Shown: one piece after another, positions 39,201-47,901 of the stretch | How the letters are laid out: each line of letters starts with the position of its first letter | Numbering within the stretch: the stretch's first letter is position 1 | DNA from: Lactobacillus kimbladii | GTDB taxonomy: Bacteria > Bacillota > Bacilli > Lactobacillales > Lactobacillaceae | Length of the DNA stretch: 64,000 nucleotides | NCBI RefSeq assembly: GCF_000970755.1 | Contig: NZ_KQ034007.1 | Coordinates: forward strand, 313,319-377,318 | Direction: 5' to 3' | The notes under the pieces: model-generated | The model's input: only the letters and a program-made list of their open reading frames with translations | The model's database searches: none | Told to the model about the DNA's origin: nothing | Position numbers and translations under genes: made by a program

Positions 39201-40619
39201 ATGAATGGGATAATTAGTTTTGCTAACTCACTTTTTAAACCTTTGATTGATATGGGTGCAGCTACAATAATGTTAATTGTTTTGACGTTAATCGCTGTAC
39301 TGTTTCGAGTCAAGTTCACTAAGGCCTTAGAAGGTGGTTTGAAATTAGCTATTGCTATTACAGCGATAGGTAATGTTATGAATATGCTGACTACAGCATT
39401 TCAAAAGCCAATGATGCAATTTGTTAAGCACACTGGCATCCACATGGATATGCAGGATATGGGTTGGGCCCCACTTGCTACTATAACCTGGGGATCACCA
39501 TATACCTTGTTTTATCTGTTAGTTTTAATTATTTTAAACGTTGTTCTACTGGTATTAAATAAGACTAACACGCTTGATGTAGATATCTTTGATGTTTGGC
39601 ATCTGGCATTTGATGGTTTGTTCTGTGTTTATGTTGGTGCACCATTGTGGCTATCAACTTTGTTAGTTCTTTTCATTGGTACGATGAAGATTATTAATTC
39701 TGACTTAATGAAGCCGACATTTAATGACTTACTAGATGCTCCTGAAGGCAATCCTATGACTACTACTCATATGAACTATATGATGAACCCAATTATCATG
39801 GTGTTTAACAAGTTCTTTGACAAGTGCCTGCCGTGGCTTGATAAATTTGACTTTGACTCTACGAAGCTGAACGAAAAAATCGGCTTTTGGGGCAGTAGAT
39901 TTGCTATCGGTGTTTACCTTGGTGTGTTTGTTTCCTTGCTAGCTGGCAATAATTTTGCTACTGAGCAAGGATGGAAAGATATGTTTACACTATCATTTAT
40001 TGGTGGTTCATGTATTGAACTGTTCTCTGTAATTGGTTCATGGTTCATCGCTTCCGTTGAGCCTTTGTCTCAAGGTATTGCTGATTTTGCTACCAAGAAG
40101 TTTTCTGGTCGTACCTTTAATATCGGACTTGACTGGCCATTCTTAGCTGGTCGTTCTGAAATTTGGGCAGCCGCAAATGTTTTGGCTCCGATTATGATGC
40201 TTGAGGCAATGGTTTTACCTGGTAACAGATTAATGCCTTTAGGTGGTATTATCGCTATGGGTGTTACTCCGGCTTTGCTAGTTGTTACTCGTGGTAAAAT
40301 TATTCGGATGATTATCATTGGAACAGTTGAATTACCTATCTTCCTTTGGGCAGGTACTATGGTTGGTCCATTTGTTACCAACATGGCTCACTCAGTAGGT
40401 GCTGCTATTCCTGCACATACATTGGTTTCAGACACTACTATGGAAGGTCCAGTTGAAAAATTCTTGGCATACCTAGTAGGAAATGCTTGGAAACAACAAG
40501 GAATGTTTATTGTTTATGCCTTAATCGCTCTGGCAGCTTACTTGCTCTTATTTATCTGGTATGCAAAACAAATGAAGAAGAGAAATGCAGAATATGCTGC
40601 AGCAAAAAAGGCTAAATAA
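39201..40619 (+). CDS. PTS galactitol-family EIIC
   Basis: A 472-residue, about 10-12-helix permease of the SgcC/GatC family. Landmarks are the N-terminal IDMGAATIMLIVLTLIAVLF and internal CIELFSVIGSWFIASVEPLSQGIADF. ATGAGGA precedes the start. It forms the membrane channel of the system. The immediate neighbours (lacAB upstream, tagatose pathway enzymes further on) favour galactose, giving galactose-6-phosphate; galactitol is possible but no GatD-like dehydrogenase is seen in this window. Confidence 0.92.
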   Translation: MNGIISFANSLFKPLIDMGAATIMLIVLTLIAVLFRVKFTKALEGGLKLAIAITAIGNVMNMLTTAFQKPMMQFVKHTGIHMDMQDMGWAPLATITWGSPYTLFYLLVLIILNVVLLVLNKTNTLDVDIFDVWHLAFDGLFCVYVGAPLWLSTLLVLFIGTMKIINSDLMKPTFNDLLDAPEGNPMTTTHMNYMMNPIIMVFNKFFDKCLPWLDKFDFDSTKLNEKIGFWGSRFAIGVYLGVFVSLLAGNNFATEQGWKDMFTLSFIGGSCIELFSVIGSWFIASVEPLSQGIADFATKKFSGRTFNIGLDWPFLAGRSEIWAAANVLAPIMMLEAMVLPGNRLMPLGGIIAMGVTPALLVVTRGKIIRMIIIGTVELPIFLWAGTMVGPFVTNMAHSVGAAIPAHTLVSDTTMEGPVEKFLAYLVGNAWKQQGMFIVYALIALAAYLLLFIWYAKQMKKRNAEYAAAKKAK

Positions 40620-40652
40620 TCATTGGAATGTATTGGCTTAAGGGTGATCAAA

Positions 40653-40889
40653 TTGAAGAAAACAAAAGTATCAGATAAAGAAAAGGCTAGAAGGAATCGT
40701 ATCCTTTTTTGGGCAGTTGTTGTAATTGTGGTTAACTTGCTACAGATTTTATTTAAGAATTGGATAACAAGTCTAATTGCCATGGTTGGTACAATCTATG
40801 CCTTATATCGAATCGTTGTTTTTGATAATCCTAAAAATCGCCTTAGTCAAAAATACTATGATTGGAAAGGCAATAAGCTAAGTAAATAA
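40653..40889 (+). CDS. Small membrane protein of the gat operon
   Basis: About 78 residues from a TTG at 40653 that has GGGTG upstream; the frame extends back to 40623 without a ribosome binding site. One or two hydrophobic segments (ILFWAVVVIVVNLLQILF and SLIAMVGTIYALYRIVVF) are bounded by basic residues, then a hydrophilic tail. It follows EIIC by 33 bp and is followed by a terminator, so it belongs to the PTS transcript. Small membrane companions of this kind follow other PTS EIIC genes; function unknown. Confidence 0.6.
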   Translation: MKKTKVSDKEKARRNRILFWAVVVIVVNLLQILFKNWITSLIAMVGTIYALYRIVVFDNPKNRLSQKYYDWKGNKLSK

Positions 40890-40896
40890 ATTTATT

Positions 40897-40933
40897 AAAT
40901 ACCATTGGGAAACTCAATCTCAATGGTATTTTT
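40897..40933 (+). terminator. Terminator of the gat operon
   Basis: AAATACCATTG (40897-40907) and CAATGGTATTT (40921-40931), then T. Confidence 0.88.
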
Positions 40934-40976
40934 ATGTAAAAATAGTTTTAATTAGCAATATTTTGTAAAAATCAAA

Positions 40977-41021
40977 TTGCAATAAACCGCTTTCTCTGAT
41001 ACACTTAAGTGGTATCTACCA
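40977..41021 (+). promoter_or_regulatory. Promoter and GntR operator of agaR-agaS
   Basis: TTGCAA (40977-40982), 17-bp spacer, TACACT (41000-41005). TGGTATCTACCA (41010-41021) is a dyad at the transcription start, typical of HutC/GntR autoregulation. AAGGAGGGGG (41029-41038) precedes the ATG at 41044. Confidence 0.7.
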
Positions 41022-41043
41022 GTTAGCTAAGGAGGGGGAATTC

Positions 41044-41760
41044 ATGGCAAAACCACTTTATCGCCAAGTAATTCTAGACTTGGAAAAACAAATAAAGAAT
41101 ATGAAGCCGAATGCTAAATTGCCAAGTGAAAGACAGTTATTAGTTAAATACGGTGTAAGTCGCAATACAATTCGATTGGCGTTACAAAATCTTGAAGAAA
41201 GAGGATTAATATACCGTCTTCATGGTAAAGGCACTTTTGTTTCAAGTACTTTTCTTGATCAACCTAATATTGGTGGGATGTATTCTTTTTCAGAAGAATT
41301 AAAACGAACTGGGCAAAAAGCTTCAACTAAAAATTTAAGTTTAGACTTAATTACTCCAGATAAAAATATTGCTGCACAATTGAATTTGGGGCCGAGAGAA
41401 AAAGCCTACGAGCTAGTTCGTTTGCGTCTTGCTGATAACCAACCACGCATTTTTAGTAGAACTTATTTACCGGAAAAATTATTTCCCAAACTCAATCTAA
41501 ACGATTTAAATGCTAAGCCGCTTTATGATGTCATGAAAGAAAAATATGACCAAATCAGCGTAATGGCTTTTGAAGATGTTGAAGCTGTTTGTCTTAATCA
41601 AGAAGAAAGCAGAAATCTGGCGGAAAAAGTTGGTGCACCAAGCTTAAAAATTTTTCGGAAGACTATTAATGATAAAAATGTACCAATCGAGTTTACGATT
41701 TCTTTGGCTAGAGGCGATAAATTTGTTTATCGTTCACGTCAATATAATGATTTATTTTAA
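41044..41760 (+). CDS. GntR/HutC-family regulator of the GalNAc-type operon
   Basis: A 238-residue UTRA-domain repressor. HTH: KLPSERQLLVKYGVSRNTIRLALQNLEERGL (about 25-55) and GKGTFV. UTRA domain: LVRLRLADNQPRIFSRTYLPEKLF (about 129-152). It precedes agaS by 23 bp and so is the probable local regulator (AgaR2-like) of the amino-sugar PTS. The dyad at 41010-41021 sits in its own promoter. Confidence 0.88.
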   Translation: MAKPLYRQVILDLEKQIKNMKPNAKLPSERQLLVKYGVSRNTIRLALQNLEERGLIYRLHGKGTFVSSTFLDQPNIGGMYSFSEELKRTGQKASTKNLSLDLITPDKNIAAQLNLGPREKAYELVRLRLADNQPRIFSRTYLPEKLFPKLNLNDLNAKPLYDVMKEKYDQISVMAFEDVEAVCLNQEESRNLAEKVGAPSLKIFRKTINDKNVPIEFTISLARGDKFVYRSRQYNDLF

Positions 41761-41783
41761 ATAATATAAGGAAGGTAAAATTA

Positions 41784-42950
41784 ATGTTTTCAAAAACAGA
41801 CGCAGAATTAGAAAAAATGGGTGCGAAAATTACTACTCGTGAAATTGAGCAGCAACCTGAATTATGGCAGCAGACTTGGTCCATTTATCAGAATAACAAG
41901 TCCAAAATCATTGATTTTCTCAGCCAGATAAATCAAAAATGGGGTAAAGTTAGAGTTATTTTTACCGGTGCTGGTACTAGTGCATATGTTGGCAATACGA
42001 TTATGCCGTATTTACAAAAACATGGTGATAGAAAAAAATATGACTTTGAAGCAATTGATACGACCAAAATTGTGTCTACTCCTGAAGATTATTTAGCAAA
42101 AGATACCCCAACAATTTTAGTTTCATTTGCTCGTAGTGGCAATTCACCAGAATCGGTAGCAACAGTTGAATTAGCTAAAAAGTTAGTTAAAAACTTATAT
42201 CAAATAGCAATTACCTGTGCACCAGAAGGACATTTGGCGCAGGATCTAGAAGGTGATCCTACCGGCCTTGTTTTATTGATGCCCGAAAAATCTTTAGACC
42301 AGGGCTTTGCAATGACTGGTTCATTTTCATGCATGAGTTTAATGGCACTACTTGTGTTTGATACTTTATCTGACGAAAAGAAAGAACATATTGTTAGTCA
42401 AATTGCTCAAATGGGTAAGAGCGTCATTGAGCGTGAAGATGAAATTCAATCTTTAGTTGACATTGACTTTAATCGAATTACCTATATAGGTAGCGGCAGT
42501 TTAGGTGGCTTGGCTGAAGAAACACGGCTCAAGATTTTGGAATTAACTGCAGGAGAAGTTGCCGCATTATTTGATACTTCAATGGGCTTGCGTCACGGTC
42601 CAAAATCATTCCTTGACAAGAAGACGATCGTCTTTGATTTTGTCTCCAACAATACTTATACCAGGCAATACGACTTAGATATTTTAAACGAAATCAGGGA
42701 TGATCAAATTGTGCCGCTCGTGATGGCTGTTGGTCAGGAAAAAGAGGGGCAGGATTTCTCAGGTGAATCATTCATGTTTTCTAACAAAGAATTGTTACCA
42801 GATGCATACTTAGCCCTGCCCGATGTCATGTTTGGTCAAACAATTGCATTGCTCACGTCAATCAAAGTTAACAATAAGCCAGATACACCTTCACCAACGG
42901 GTACGGTCAATCGTGTGGTCAAGGGTGTTACCATTCACGAATTCAACTAA
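41784..42950 (+). CDS. agaS: Galactosamine-6-phosphate deaminase/isomerase, AgaS-like
   Basis: A 388-residue tandem-SIS enzyme. AgaS deaminates galactosamine-6-phosphate to tagatose-6-phosphate. First SIS: VIFTGAGTSAYVGNTI (about 53-68) and SFARSGNSPESVAT (about 115-128). Second: TYIGSGSLGGLAEETRLKILELTAGEVAALF (about 232-262) followed by MGLRHGPKSF (about 267-276). Those are diagnostic AgaS landmarks. It links the GalNAc-type PTS downstream to the tagatose route completed by LacD. AGGAAGG precedes the ATG. Confidence 0.88.
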   Translation: MFSKTDAELEKMGAKITTREIEQQPELWQQTWSIYQNNKSKIIDFLSQINQKWGKVRVIFTGAGTSAYVGNTIMPYLQKHGDRKKYDFEAIDTTKIVSTPEDYLAKDTPTILVSFARSGNSPESVATVELAKKLVKNLYQIAITCAPEGHLAQDLEGDPTGLVLLMPEKSLDQGFAMTGSFSCMSLMALLVFDTLSDEKKEHIVSQIAQMGKSVIEREDEIQSLVDIDFNRITYIGSGSLGGLAEETRLKILELTAGEVAALFDTSMGLRHGPKSFLDKKTIVFDFVSNNTYTRQYDLDILNEIRDDQIVPLVMAVGQEKEGQDFSGESFMFSNKELLPDAYLALPDVMFGQTIALLTSIKVNNKPDTPSPTGTVNRVVKGVTIHEFN

Positions 42951-43024
42951 TATGCTTTTGTTGTGGGTACCAAAGATATCACTATGATTTTAATAATCAA
43001 CTTTTTAAATATAAAAAATACATA

Positions 43025-43074
43025 TTGACAAAAATTGGTTGGTACCTTATCATAAAGATGTGAAAGCGTTTTTT
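43025..43074 (+). promoter_or_regulatory. Promoter of the aga PTS with cre and GntR half-sites
   Basis: TTGACA (43025-43030) and TATCAT (43048-43053), 17-bp spacer. TTGGTACC (43039-43046) lies in the spacer, and its complement GGTACCAA is at 42966-42973. A cre-like TGAAAGCG core (43060-43074) overlaps the start region. Confidence 0.6.
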
Positions 43075-43114
43075 GTAATGTTTAGATTTCCTTAAAAGAT
43101 ATGGAGGAAGAATT

Positions 43115-43603
43115 ATGAATATTGTGGGAGCAAGAGTTGATGAACGCTTGGTTCATGGACAGGTAGCAAATTTGTGGACTCCTCAGTTGCAAGTAGAACG
43201 GATTATTGTTCTGGACGAAAAAGCAGCTGAAGATGATATTCAAAAGAGTGGCCTTAGAATGGCTACTCCAATGTCTACCAGGCTGAGTGTTTTACCAACA
43301 GAAGTTGCTGCAGATCATTTAAAGAAAAACCGTTACGGTAAGCAAAGATTGTTTCTGGTAGCAAAAAAACCTGATAAGTTTCTCGATTTGCTTAACATGG
43401 GTATCAAGCTTGACACCATCAATGTTGGTAATATGTCTAAACAAGATGACACTACTGAACTGACTAAGCAAGTTAATATCAATGAGCATGAAGCCGATAT
43501 TTTTAGAGAGATTTCTGGCAAAGGCGTTAACTTAATTGCCCAATTAAATCCTAGTGTTGAGTCACGGGATTTAATGAAATTGATTAATGAAAAGATGAAG
43601 TAG
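43115..43603 (+). CDS. PTS mannose-family EIIB (GalNAc type)
   Basis: A 162-residue IIB with His14 in RLVHGQVANLW. AgaV-like in size and context. GGAGGAAG precedes the ATG; EIIC follows 10 bp later. It belongs with AgaS and the following IIC, IID and IIA, forming an N-acetylgalactosamine or galactosamine transporter (inference from AgaS). Confidence 0.93.
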   Translation: MNIVGARVDERLVHGQVANLWTPQLQVERIIVLDEKAAEDDIQKSGLRMATPMSTRLSVLPTEVAADHLKKNRYGKQRLFLVAKKPDKFLDLLNMGIKLDTINVGNMSKQDDTTELTKQVNINEHEADIFREISGKGVNLIAQLNPSVESRDLMKLINEKMK

Positions 43604-43613
43604 GAGGAGAAAA

Positions 43614-44537
43614 ATGGCTTGGTGGCAAATATTACTGCTTACTTTATATGCAGGATTAGAAATTTTAGATGAATTGCAAATTTATTCATCGTTAAACACA
43701 CCAGTAGGCGCTGGATTGATAGCCGGTCTGATTATGGGCGATTTGCCAACTGGACTATTCATTGGTGCGTCAATGCAGTTGACAGTTTTAGGTATCGGTA
43801 CTTTTGGTGGTGCTTCAAGAATTGATGCTACTACCGGTACAGTTTTGGCTACAGCATTTTCAACTAGTATTAAAGGTATGAGTCCTCAAACAGCTATTTC
43901 TTCAATTGCTGTTCCAGTTGCTGCTATTATGATTGAACTGGATGTTTTGGCAAGATTTGCCAATACTTACTTTTCACACAGAATTGATCACTTGATTGAT
44001 CAAGACAAAATTAACTATAAGGCTGTCGAAAGAAATGTTTTGTATGGTGCAATTCCGTGGTCACTTTCACGTGCAGTCCCTGTCTTTATCGCATTGGCCT
44101 TTGGCCAAGGGCTAGTACAACAAATTGCAAATGCCTTAAATGGAGACTTGTTGTGGCTTGGTAATGGTTTGACTGTTGCTGGTGCTACATTACCAGCAGT
44201 TGGTTTTGCTGTTTTGCTTCGGTACTTACCAGTTAAGAGACATGCAGCATATTTGATTCTTGGCTTTACAATTACGACTTTGTTCTCAGTTCTGTTTAGT
44301 GGAATGCAAGCTTTGGGTACAGGCCTGTCGGCTGTTAACAAAGGTTTCACCACTATTTTCAATGGCTTGCCAATGCTTGCTATTGCAATGTTAGGATTAG
44401 CTCTTGCAATTTTACACTACAAGAATATTCCTATAAATAAAGGTACTGCTCAAACACAAAGTACTGAAAGTCAAAGTAATAATGCAAGTTCAAGCTCTGA
44501 TGACGATGAAGGAGAGATTACTGATGACGAACTCTAA
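43614..44537 (+). CDS. PTS mannose-family EIIC (GalNAc type)
   Basis: A 307-residue EIIC. YSSLNTPVGAGLIAGLIMGDLPTG (about 23-46) is the usual conserved opening. Like the other two IIC proteins here it ends in a Ser/Asp/Glu-rich tail (about 285-307, ending GEITDDEL). That tail contains the ribosome binding site of EIID, whose start overlaps the IIC stop by 14 bp. Confidence 0.92.
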   Translation: MAWWQILLLTLYAGLEILDELQIYSSLNTPVGAGLIAGLIMGDLPTGLFIGASMQLTVLGIGTFGGASRIDATTGTVLATAFSTSIKGMSPQTAISSIAVPVAAIMIELDVLARFANTYFSHRIDHLIDQDKINYKAVERNVLYGAIPWSLSRAVPVFIALAFGQGLVQQIANALNGDLLWLGNGLTVAGATLPAVGFAVLLRYLPVKRHAAYLILGFTITTLFSVLFSGMQALGTGLSAVNKGFTTIFNGLPMLAIAMLGLALAILHYKNIPINKGTAQTQSTESQSNNASSSSDDDEGEITDDEL

Positions 44538-45342
44538 ACCTAAATATAAATTAACCGATCAAGACTTTAATCAAATTAACCGGAGATCTTTGTTTGGTTT
44601 CCAGTTAGGCTGGAACTATGAAAGAATGCAGAATAGTGGTTATCTATACACTATTTTGCCGCAATTGAGAAAAATATATGGTGACGATACTCCAGAGTTA
44701 AGAGAAATGATGAAGACGCATATGCAGTTCTTTAACACTTCTAACTTCTTTAATACAATTATTACTGGACTTGACCTTGCAGTTGAGGAAAACGAAGGTA
44801 TTGAAGGAAAAGACACCGTTACCGGTATCAAAGTTGGTTTGATGGGTTCGTTTGCCGCTATCGGTGACTCGATTTTTGCCTCTTTGATTCCAACTATCTT
44901 TGGTGCTTTGGCCGCTTCCATGGCTACTCAAGGTAACCCAGTTGGGGTTATCATTTGGGTAATTGCCTGCCTATTGATCTGTGTCTTTCGTTGGAAGCAA
45001 CTTCATTTTGCTTATGATAAAGGTGTTTCCCTTGTTACTGATATGAGAGATCGCTTAAACGCTTTAACTGATTCCGCTACTGTTTTGGGTGTATTTATGG
45101 TTGGTGCTCTTGTCGCCACTATGGTAAACATTAAATTTGCTTGGGCACCTAAAATTGGCAAAGTTACTATGAATGTTCAAAATAATTTGGATATGATCCT
45201 GCCTAAGCTTTTACCAGCTGCTGTCGTAGGTTTTGTTTACTGGCTTCTGGGTAAGAAGGGTATGACTTCAACCAAAGCAATCTTTATTGTTTTAGTACTT
45301 TGTATTATTTTAGGTGGCCTTGGAGTTATTGCTAAGATATAA
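44524..45342 (+). CDS. PTS mannose-family EIID (GalNAc type)
   Basis: A 272-residue EIID with the signature GWNYERMQNSGYLYT (about 24-38) and MGSFAAIGDSIFAS (about 107-120). I start at the ATG at 44524, with AAGGAGAG 14 bp upstream; the frame's upstream part lies inside EIIC. Forms the membrane pair with EIIC. Confidence 0.92.
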   Translation: MTNSKPKYKLTDQDFNQINRRSLFGFQLGWNYERMQNSGYLYTILPQLRKIYGDDTPELREMMKTHMQFFNTSNFFNTIITGLDLAVEENEGIEGKDTVTGIKVGLMGSFAAIGDSIFASLIPTIFGALAASMATQGNPVGVIIWVIACLLICVFRWKQLHFAYDKGVSLVTDMRDRLNALTDSATVLGVFMVGALVATMVNIKFAWAPKIGKVTMNVQNNLDMILPKLLPAAVVGFVYWLLGKKGMTSTKAIFIVLVLCIILGGLGVIAKI

Positions 45343-45401
45343 TTAAATTTGGTAGTAGCTTTAAGCTAAATAATATTGAGTATTAAATGGAAAGATAAAG
45401 T

Positions 45402-45803
45402 ATGGCAGAAAAAGAATTAATTTTAATTAGTCATGGTAAAATGGCAGAGGGCGTAAAAGCCAGTGCCGAATTAATTATGGGTAAGCAAGAACATGTGCAC
45501 ACAGTTTGCTTGCTTCCATCTGAAGGCCCAGATGATTTTAAGTCAAAATTTGAAGAGCAGATTTCAGGAATGAATATTGAAGACATCACTGTTTTTGCCG
45601 ATTTAATGGGTGGAACCCCAGCTAATGTTGTTAGTCGCATGATTATGGGTGGTCAAAAGATTCACTTAATCTCGGGAATGAATTTACCACTTGTAATCGA
45701 GTGGCTTAACAGTCAAATGAGCGGTGCAGAATCAGATTTTGTGACTGCTGGTAAAGCAGGAATTGTCGATGTTAACGAAATGTTGTCTAGTATGAAAAAG
45801 TAA
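45402..45803 (+). CDS. PTS mannose-family EIIA (GalNAc type)
   Basis: A 133-residue IIA with His11 in LISHGKMAEG. The Shine-Dalgarno is weak (GGAAAGATAAAG). It lies 59 bp after EIID and before a strong terminator, and is the last gene of the operon. AgaF-like. No GalNAc-6-phosphate deacetylase lies in the operon. Confidence 0.93.
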   Translation: MAEKELILISHGKMAEGVKASAELIMGKQEHVHTVCLLPSEGPDDFKSKFEEQISGMNIEDITVFADLMGGTPANVVSRMIMGGQKIHLISGMNLPLVIEWLNSQMSGAESDFVTAGKAGIVDVNEMLSSMKK

Positions 45804-45824
45804 TTTATGTAAATGAATTTTTAT

Positions 45825-45863
45825 AGCCCTTTAGGTTAGTAATCCTAACTTAAAGGGCTTTTT
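45825..45863 (+). terminator. Terminator of the aga operon
   Basis: AGCCCTTTA (45825-45833) pairs with TAAAGGGCT (45851-45859), with inner GTTAG/CTAAC pairing and T run. Confidence 0.92.
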
Positions 45864-45918
45864 GTGTACAATATTTTTAAAAAGCGAAACTAATCTAAGT
45901 ATCTTTTTTGGTGTTTTT

Positions 45919-45933
45919 TAGTAAGCGGTTTCA
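45919..45933 (+). promoter_or_regulatory. Candidate cre upstream of the PRD regulator
   Basis: TAGTAAGCGGTTTCA matches the cre consensus except A for T at position 2. It lies 33 bp before the ATG at 45966. Confidence 0.55.
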
Positions 45934-45965
45934 TTATAAGATAAAATTACTTAGTGAGGTGATCA

Positions 45966-47888
45966 ATGTTGCAAGAAAATAATAAAGTTGTAAACCAAAA
46001 AATCAAGAAATTGGTAAGTTTCATAGCTACTAGGCAACAGGTACACTATCCTGAGATAATGTCATTTTTACAAGTTTCGAGAAAAGAGGTCGTAAAATAT
46101 TTAAATATTATAAGTAAAAGATTACAGAATACAGATATGAAGTTAGTTCGTAAACGAAATGTAGGTATATATTTTGAAGGTGATATTAATCAAATTTATA
46201 GAGTATTTCAAACAAGTAATGAAATAACTTTGAGTACTAATAATAGACAAAATTTAATTTTACTTTCTCTTCTTTTAGATAATGATGATGGTATAAAGCT
46301 GGAGAGTATATGTGAAAAATATTATGTTAGCAGAAGCACATTAGATAGGGATATAAAAGAGTTAAAAAAAGAATTAGATCCCACCTTAAAAATTATCGGT
46401 ACTAGAAAGGGACTAAAGATTAAAGGTGATGAAAAAGAAAAGAGAAATCAGGCTAGTAAAATAATTAATAAGTATTGGATGGAAACATTTGATAACAATG
46501 TAAGAAAAATTAGTATTCCTATGGAACTAAGAGAATTGGTTGAAGAAAGTACGATCAGAATGGTTCAAGAAATTCTACTAAAATTAACTAATTCTACTAA
46601 TCTAGTTTTCACGGAATTCCAATATCAATCTTTTTTTATACATATTTGCATAATGATTGAGCGAATAAAACAGAAAAAATATTTAAAAGAAGAACCAATT
46701 AAGAATGAAATAATATTAAAGGAAACGCAGTTATTATGTAGTTACATTGAAGATGCCTTTCATGTTAAAGTGCCAACAAGTGAAGAAAAATATTTGAACA
46801 TCCATATTATAGGTGTAAAGAAGAATATTCAGGGACAGATCACAAAAGACTATTTTTGTAAAGACAATGATTTATCAAATTTTTTAAAAGATAATCTTGA
46901 TAATTGGGATGAACAACTAATTGAAGATTTAACAATTCATCTTGATGATGCAATTTATAGAGCGGAAAATAATCTACAAATTTTTAATCCTTATACAAAT
47001 CAAATATTTTATTTGTATCCTGTTGCTACAAATGAAGCAATTCAATTGGCTTCAAAGATAGCAAGTAATTATGGCTTAAAGTTTAACAATGATGAAATTG
47101 CATATATAGCTATACACATCGAAGCATATGACGAGCGAATAAAACAGAAAAAATATAAAAATCAAAAAATAAAAATTGTAGTGGTTTGTAGCACAGGGTT
47201 AGGTACCGCAAGAATAATAGTTCAACATATTAGAAAGTGTATTAAAGATGATGCGGTTATTACAAGAGTAGTTTCAGTAGAAGAATTATTAAGTAATTCA
47301 ATAAGTGAAGATATTATAGTTAGTACTGTGCCAATACAATTTGTTTCGGTTCGTGTAATCGTAGTTGATCCAATTATTACTTCGGTTGAAATTAAAGAAA
47401 TTAAACAAGCTGTACACGTAATGAAGGATAGGGAAACTAAAAAAGAGTTTTTAAAACTATTATCTCCTGAAACTATTTTTATTGGAAATCTAAGCTCACA
47501 AAAAGATGTAATTAAATATTTAGGTAATAAATTAATTGAATTAGGATATGCTGATCCTGAAATTATTGGTTCTATCAATAGTCGTGAAAAAATGGCATCT
47601 ACTGCTTTGGCTAAATTAAATATTGCAATACCCCATCCTGAACCTGGTACGGTTAGAAAAACCAATATTGCCATTTACATACCGAAGCATGAGATAAAGT
47701 GGGGAAAGAGCAAAGTTAATTTGATATTTTTAATGTCTTACAAAAAGGCGGATATTAATGTTTTACCTTTTGACGATATATATCATGGCTTTAATCTAAT
47801 GGTTTCATCCGATGAATTAAGAGTTAAATTGTTGTCTTCTAAGACTAAACAGGAAGCTTATAAAAGCATTTATCAATTTTTAAAATAG
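45966..47888 (+). CDS. PRD-domain transcriptional activator with EIIB and EIIA domains
   Basis: A 640-residue multidomain regulator of the MtlR/LicR type. Two N-terminal HTH regions (about 10-60 and 97-160, with YVSRSTLDRDIKELKKEL) bind DNA. PRD1 (about 180-290) and PRD2 (about 300-400) carry the phosphorylatable His residues around FFIHICIMIERI and YIAIHIEAYDER. An EIIB-like domain (about 405-490) has KIVVVCSTGLGTARI, and an EIIA-like domain (about 500-640) has IAIPHPEPG. Activity is thus set by HPr and by the PTS it controls, which is encoded downstream. Starts behind GAGGTG; AT-rich. Confidence 0.88.
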   Translation: MLQENNKVVNQKIKKLVSFIATRQQVHYPEIMSFLQVSRKEVVKYLNIISKRLQNTDMKLVRKRNVGIYFEGDINQIYRVFQTSNEITLSTNNRQNLILLSLLLDNDDGIKLESICEKYYVSRSTLDRDIKELKKELDPTLKIIGTRKGLKIKGDEKEKRNQASKIINKYWMETFDNNVRKISIPMELRELVEESTIRMVQEILLKLTNSTNLVFTEFQYQSFFIHICIMIERIKQKKYLKEEPIKNEIILKETQLLCSYIEDAFHVKVPTSEEKYLNIHIIGVKKNIQGQITKDYFCKDNDLSNFLKDNLDNWDEQLIEDLTIHLDDAIYRAENNLQIFNPYTNQIFYLYPVATNEAIQLASKIASNYGLKFNNDEIAYIAIHIEAYDERIKQKKYKNQKIKIVVVCSTGLGTARIIVQHIRKCIKDDAVITRVVSVEELLSNSISEDIIVSTVPIQFVSVRVIVVDPIITSVEIKEIKQAVHVMKDRETKKEFLKLLSPETIFIGNLSSQKDVIKYLGNKLIELGYADPEIIGSINSREKMASTALAKLNIAIPHPEPGTVRKTNIAIYIPKHEIKWGKSKVNLIFLMSYKKADINVLPFDDIYHGFNLMVSSDELRVKLLSSKTKQEAYKSIYQFLK

Positions 47889-47901
47889 ATAGAGGTTAAT
47901 T

